The notes under the pieces: generated by a model
The model's input: only the letters and a program-made list of their open reading frames with translations
What the model was told of the DNA's origin: nothing
Database searches by the model: none
Assembly (NCBI GenBank): GCA_938010625.1
Contig: CALLVJ010000213.1
Coordinates: 1 to 18,208, forward strand
Length of the DNA stretch: 18,208 bases
From: an uncultured Stomatobaculum sp.
GTDB taxonomy: Bacteria; Bacillota; Clostridia; Lachnospirales; Lachnospiraceae
Direction: 5' to 3'
Made by a program: the position numbers and the translations under genes
Shown: one piece after another, positions 16,886-18,208 of the stretch
How the letters are laid out: the number at the start of each line of letters is the position of its first letter
How positions within the stretch are numbered: the first letter of the stretch is position 1

Positions 16886-17716
16886 TCACAGCACGTCGGA
16901 AAAATGTGGTCTGAGCTTCCGGAACAGGCGAAGTCCCAGCATGAGCAGCACGAGGGTCACACTCCAGTAATACAAAGTCTGCACGGGACGCTCAAAAAAC
17001 CAGTTTCCGGAAATCATGCTGTCCCGGTACCCCGTCACGATATAGTGAATCGGATTGAGTTTCAGGATCGGCAGGACTTTTGGCGGAAAATTGTCAAACA
17101 TCTCAGGCGCCCACATGATGGGAACCAGCCACATGCCAAACTGCAGCAAGATGCTCACGAGCTGCGCCATGTCCCGGAAAAAGACCTGCACGGACGCTGT
17201 GACGAGAGTCAGCGCGAGAATCAGCACCGAGAGCGCCGCGCTGTAGTATAAGAGCTGAATCCAGGTCACGAGCGGCAGTCTGCCGTAGCAGAAGAACATC
17301 GCAATCATGATCATCACGAAAATCGCATGCACGAAGAGGCAGGATACCAGCTTGATGACCGGCAGCACTTCCACATTGAAGACCACCTTCTTGACCAGAT
17401 AGTGGTATTCCTGCAGACAGCTAGTACCGGCATTCATCGCCTCCTGGAAGAAGAACCAGGGGACAATGCCGGGCACCAGCCAGATCACATAGGGCACCCC
17501 CGGAATCGGCGGCACTGATTTGAAACCGAGCTGGAAAATCATAAAGTAAATCAGCACGGTCACAATGGGCTGGACAAACATCCAGATGACACCAAAGTAG
17601 GAGCCGACAAAGCGCTTCCGAAAATCCGCCGCCGCAAGCTCTAAAATCATGCGCCTCCGCGCTTTAATATCCTTCAATAATTGCAGTACCGTTCTCATAA
17701 CCTTCCCTGTATCCAT
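16886..17716 (-). CDS. wzm: Polysaccharide ABC exporter permease (Wzm/TagG-like)
   Basis: This 276-residue ABC-2 permease has about six membrane helices. It has the family's charged N-terminal amphipathic start (ILELAAADFRKRFVGSYFGVIW), the first helix at about 42-62, and the conserved late motif LNPIHYIVTGYRDSMI. It forms the membrane channel that moves a lipid-linked polysaccharide outward, driven by the Wzt-like ATPase encoded 18 bases downstream. The ATG at 17716 has GGAG six bases ahead. A second in-frame ATG at 17698 follows GGGAAGG at a tight spacing, so the exact start is uncertain by six residues. It is the first gene of the export operon and follows a 490-base region with no gene. 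Confidence 0.93.
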   Translation of the reverse strand: MDTGKVMRTVLQLLKDIKARRRMILELAAADFRKRFVGSYFGVIWMFVQPIVTVLIYFMIFQLGFKSVPPIPGVPYVIWLVPGIVPWFFFQEAMNAGTSCLQEYHYLVKKVVFNVEVLPVIKLVSCLFVHAIFVMIMIAMFFCYGRLPLVTWIQLLYYSAALSVLILALTLVTASVQVFFRDMAQLVSILLQFGMWLVPIMWAPEMFDNFPPKVLPILKLNPIHYIVTGYRDSMISGNWFFERPVQTLYYWSVTLVLLMLGLRLFRKLRPHFSDVL

Positions 17717-17878
17717 CCGGGGCTCCGAGGCATCCTCCCCGTTCCTTCTCCCTGCCGCTGTCCATATTTGCGGGCCGCCTCAGCGTTTTCCCGAGATTTT
17801 CTCCGCCTGAAGCAGAACGCTCCCGCTTCCGCTGCCCTCTCCCGCGGCGAATAAATGATGGAAGCCGGTAAAGCGCCG

Positions 17879-17910
17879 GATAGAGGATCAGGCAGATAGA
17901 GGATCAGGCA
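17879..17910. repeat. Perfect 16-bp tandem duplication
   Basis: GATAGAGGATCAGGCA occurs twice back to back (17879-17894 and 17895-17910) without a mismatch, as expected of a recent slippage event or of paired binding sites. Confidence 0.9.
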
Positions 17911-17943
17911 GAATGAAGCGAAAAGGGCGTCGGCAATGCCACC

Positions 17944-17952
17944 ATGATATCA
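17944..17952 (-). promoter_or_regulatory. Weak candidate extended -10 promoter for the export operon
   Basis: On the minus strand TGATATCAT gives TGn followed by TATCAT, one mismatch from TATAAT, about 230 bases before wzm. No recognisable -35 lies 17 bases upstream. It is the best match I saw in the leader, and other sites are possible. Confidence 0.3.
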
Positions 17953-17958
17953 CACAAT

Positions 17959-17975
17959 CGCGGGGCCTTCCCGCG
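17959..17975. repeat. GC-rich inverted repeat
   Basis: CGCGGG and CCCGCG form a perfect 6-bp stem around a 5-base loop (GCCTT). Neither side has a T-run, so this is not an intrinsic terminator. It lies just upstream of the candidate promoter on the minus strand and could be an operator, but nothing beyond symmetry supports that. Confidence 0.5.
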
Positions 17976-18018
17976 GCATCCATTAAAAAACAATGAATTT
18001 TTCAGAATATTTTCGACA

Positions 18019-18098
18019 TTATTACATTTTTTGTCTCTTTATCCCGCCTTTTAGCTCCTTATCCCGCGTTTTATTTCTTTATCTTGTGTTTTATCTCT
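18019..18098. repeat. Four degenerate 20-bp tandem repeats
   Basis: Units begin at 18019, 18039, 18059 and 18079. The three right-hand units share TTATCYYGYSTTTTA followed by a pyrimidine-rich tail ending CT or CC. The first (TTATTACATTTTTTGTCTCT) is more diverged. The period is exactly 20 bases, close to two helical turns. No unit is coding. Confidence 0.75.
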
Positions 18099-18100
18099 TC

Positions 18101-18182
18101 CCCCGCTGTGATCGAAGGAAGAGCGCGTTCCCGTCTCGATGGATGCCCTAGCTCCTCCCCGCAATGATCGAAAGGAGAGCGA
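18101..18182. repeat. Imperfect direct repeat pair
   Basis: CCCCGC-two bases-TGATCGAA followed by a GGA-rich stretch and AGCG occurs at 18101-18124 and again at about 18157-18182, roughly 57 bases apart. Function unknown. Confidence 0.6.
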
Positions 18183-18208
18183 GCAGGAGCCCCGCATTTA
18201 AAAGAAAT

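Larger units (their letters stand above)
17717..18208. other. Gene-free leader upstream of the export operon
   Basis: No convincing coding region is visible on either strand; short frames lack ribosome binding sites and break quickly. The stretch is compositionally mixed. It is GC-rich near wzm and AT-rich between about 17980 and 18100, where it carries tandem repeats. It contains a 16-bp duplication, a short GC-rich inverted repeat and a weak candidate promoter, and presumably the regulatory region of the operon. Confidence 0.7.

Noticed and set aside
17959..17975. GC-rich hairpin as a terminator of an upstream gene
   Set aside because: There is no T-tract on either strand next to the stem.
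18019..18098. CRISPR array
   Set aside because: The 20-bp units are directly adjacent without spacers, diverged from each other, and no cas gene is present.

Overview
The window looks like a chromosomal piece from a fairly GC-rich Gram-positive anaerobe of the Clostridia, possibly a Lachnospiraceae relative. The evidence is strong AGGAGG-type ribosome binding sites, an LL-diaminopimelate aminotransferase (DapL) of the clostridial type, a PepT peptidase, a lipoprotein signal, and an ABC-type glycan exporter without outer-membrane genes. The genus is inference. Every gene I can support, including one tRNA, is on the minus strand, so the window reads right to left and genes are described in that order.

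Region A (18208 to 11730) is a surface-polysaccharide export and assembly operon. A 490-base gene-free leader carries degenerate 20-bp tandem repeats and a perfect 16-bp duplication. It precedes a Wzm-type permease, a Wzt-type ATPase with a C-terminal carbohydrate-binding domain, and a 1278-residue protein coupled to it by an ATGA overlap. That large protein reads as a methyltransferase-like domain, a possible kinase-like domain, a coiled coil, a GT2 glycosyltransferase and a GT4 glycosyltransferase. The first three parts in that order resemble the E. coli O9a chain terminator and length ruler WbdD. Here they are joined to two glycosyltransferases and sit beside a Wzt with a substrate-reading domain. 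This is the most interesting observation in the window.

Region B (11662 to 5893) starts at an extended -10 promoter. It holds a predicted lipoprotein of unknown family, an ABC ATPase, two ABC-2 permeases (all tightly packed, with ATGA overlaps between the three transporter genes), and then pepT.

Region C (5870 to 5693) is a single tRNA-Ala(CGC) unit with a near-consensus promoter and an intrinsic terminator.

Region D (5624 to 1) begins with dapL (lysine and meso-DAP supply). It continues with a GmhA-like SIS sugar-phosphate isomerase, a small GT2 glycosyltransferase, a 735-residue GT-C-like membrane protein and a second membrane protein cut by the window edge. The last four are close-set or overlapping and look like a second glycan gene group. 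Whether regions A and D build the same polymer cannot be told from sequence alone. No insertion sequence, integrase or CRISPR array was seen.
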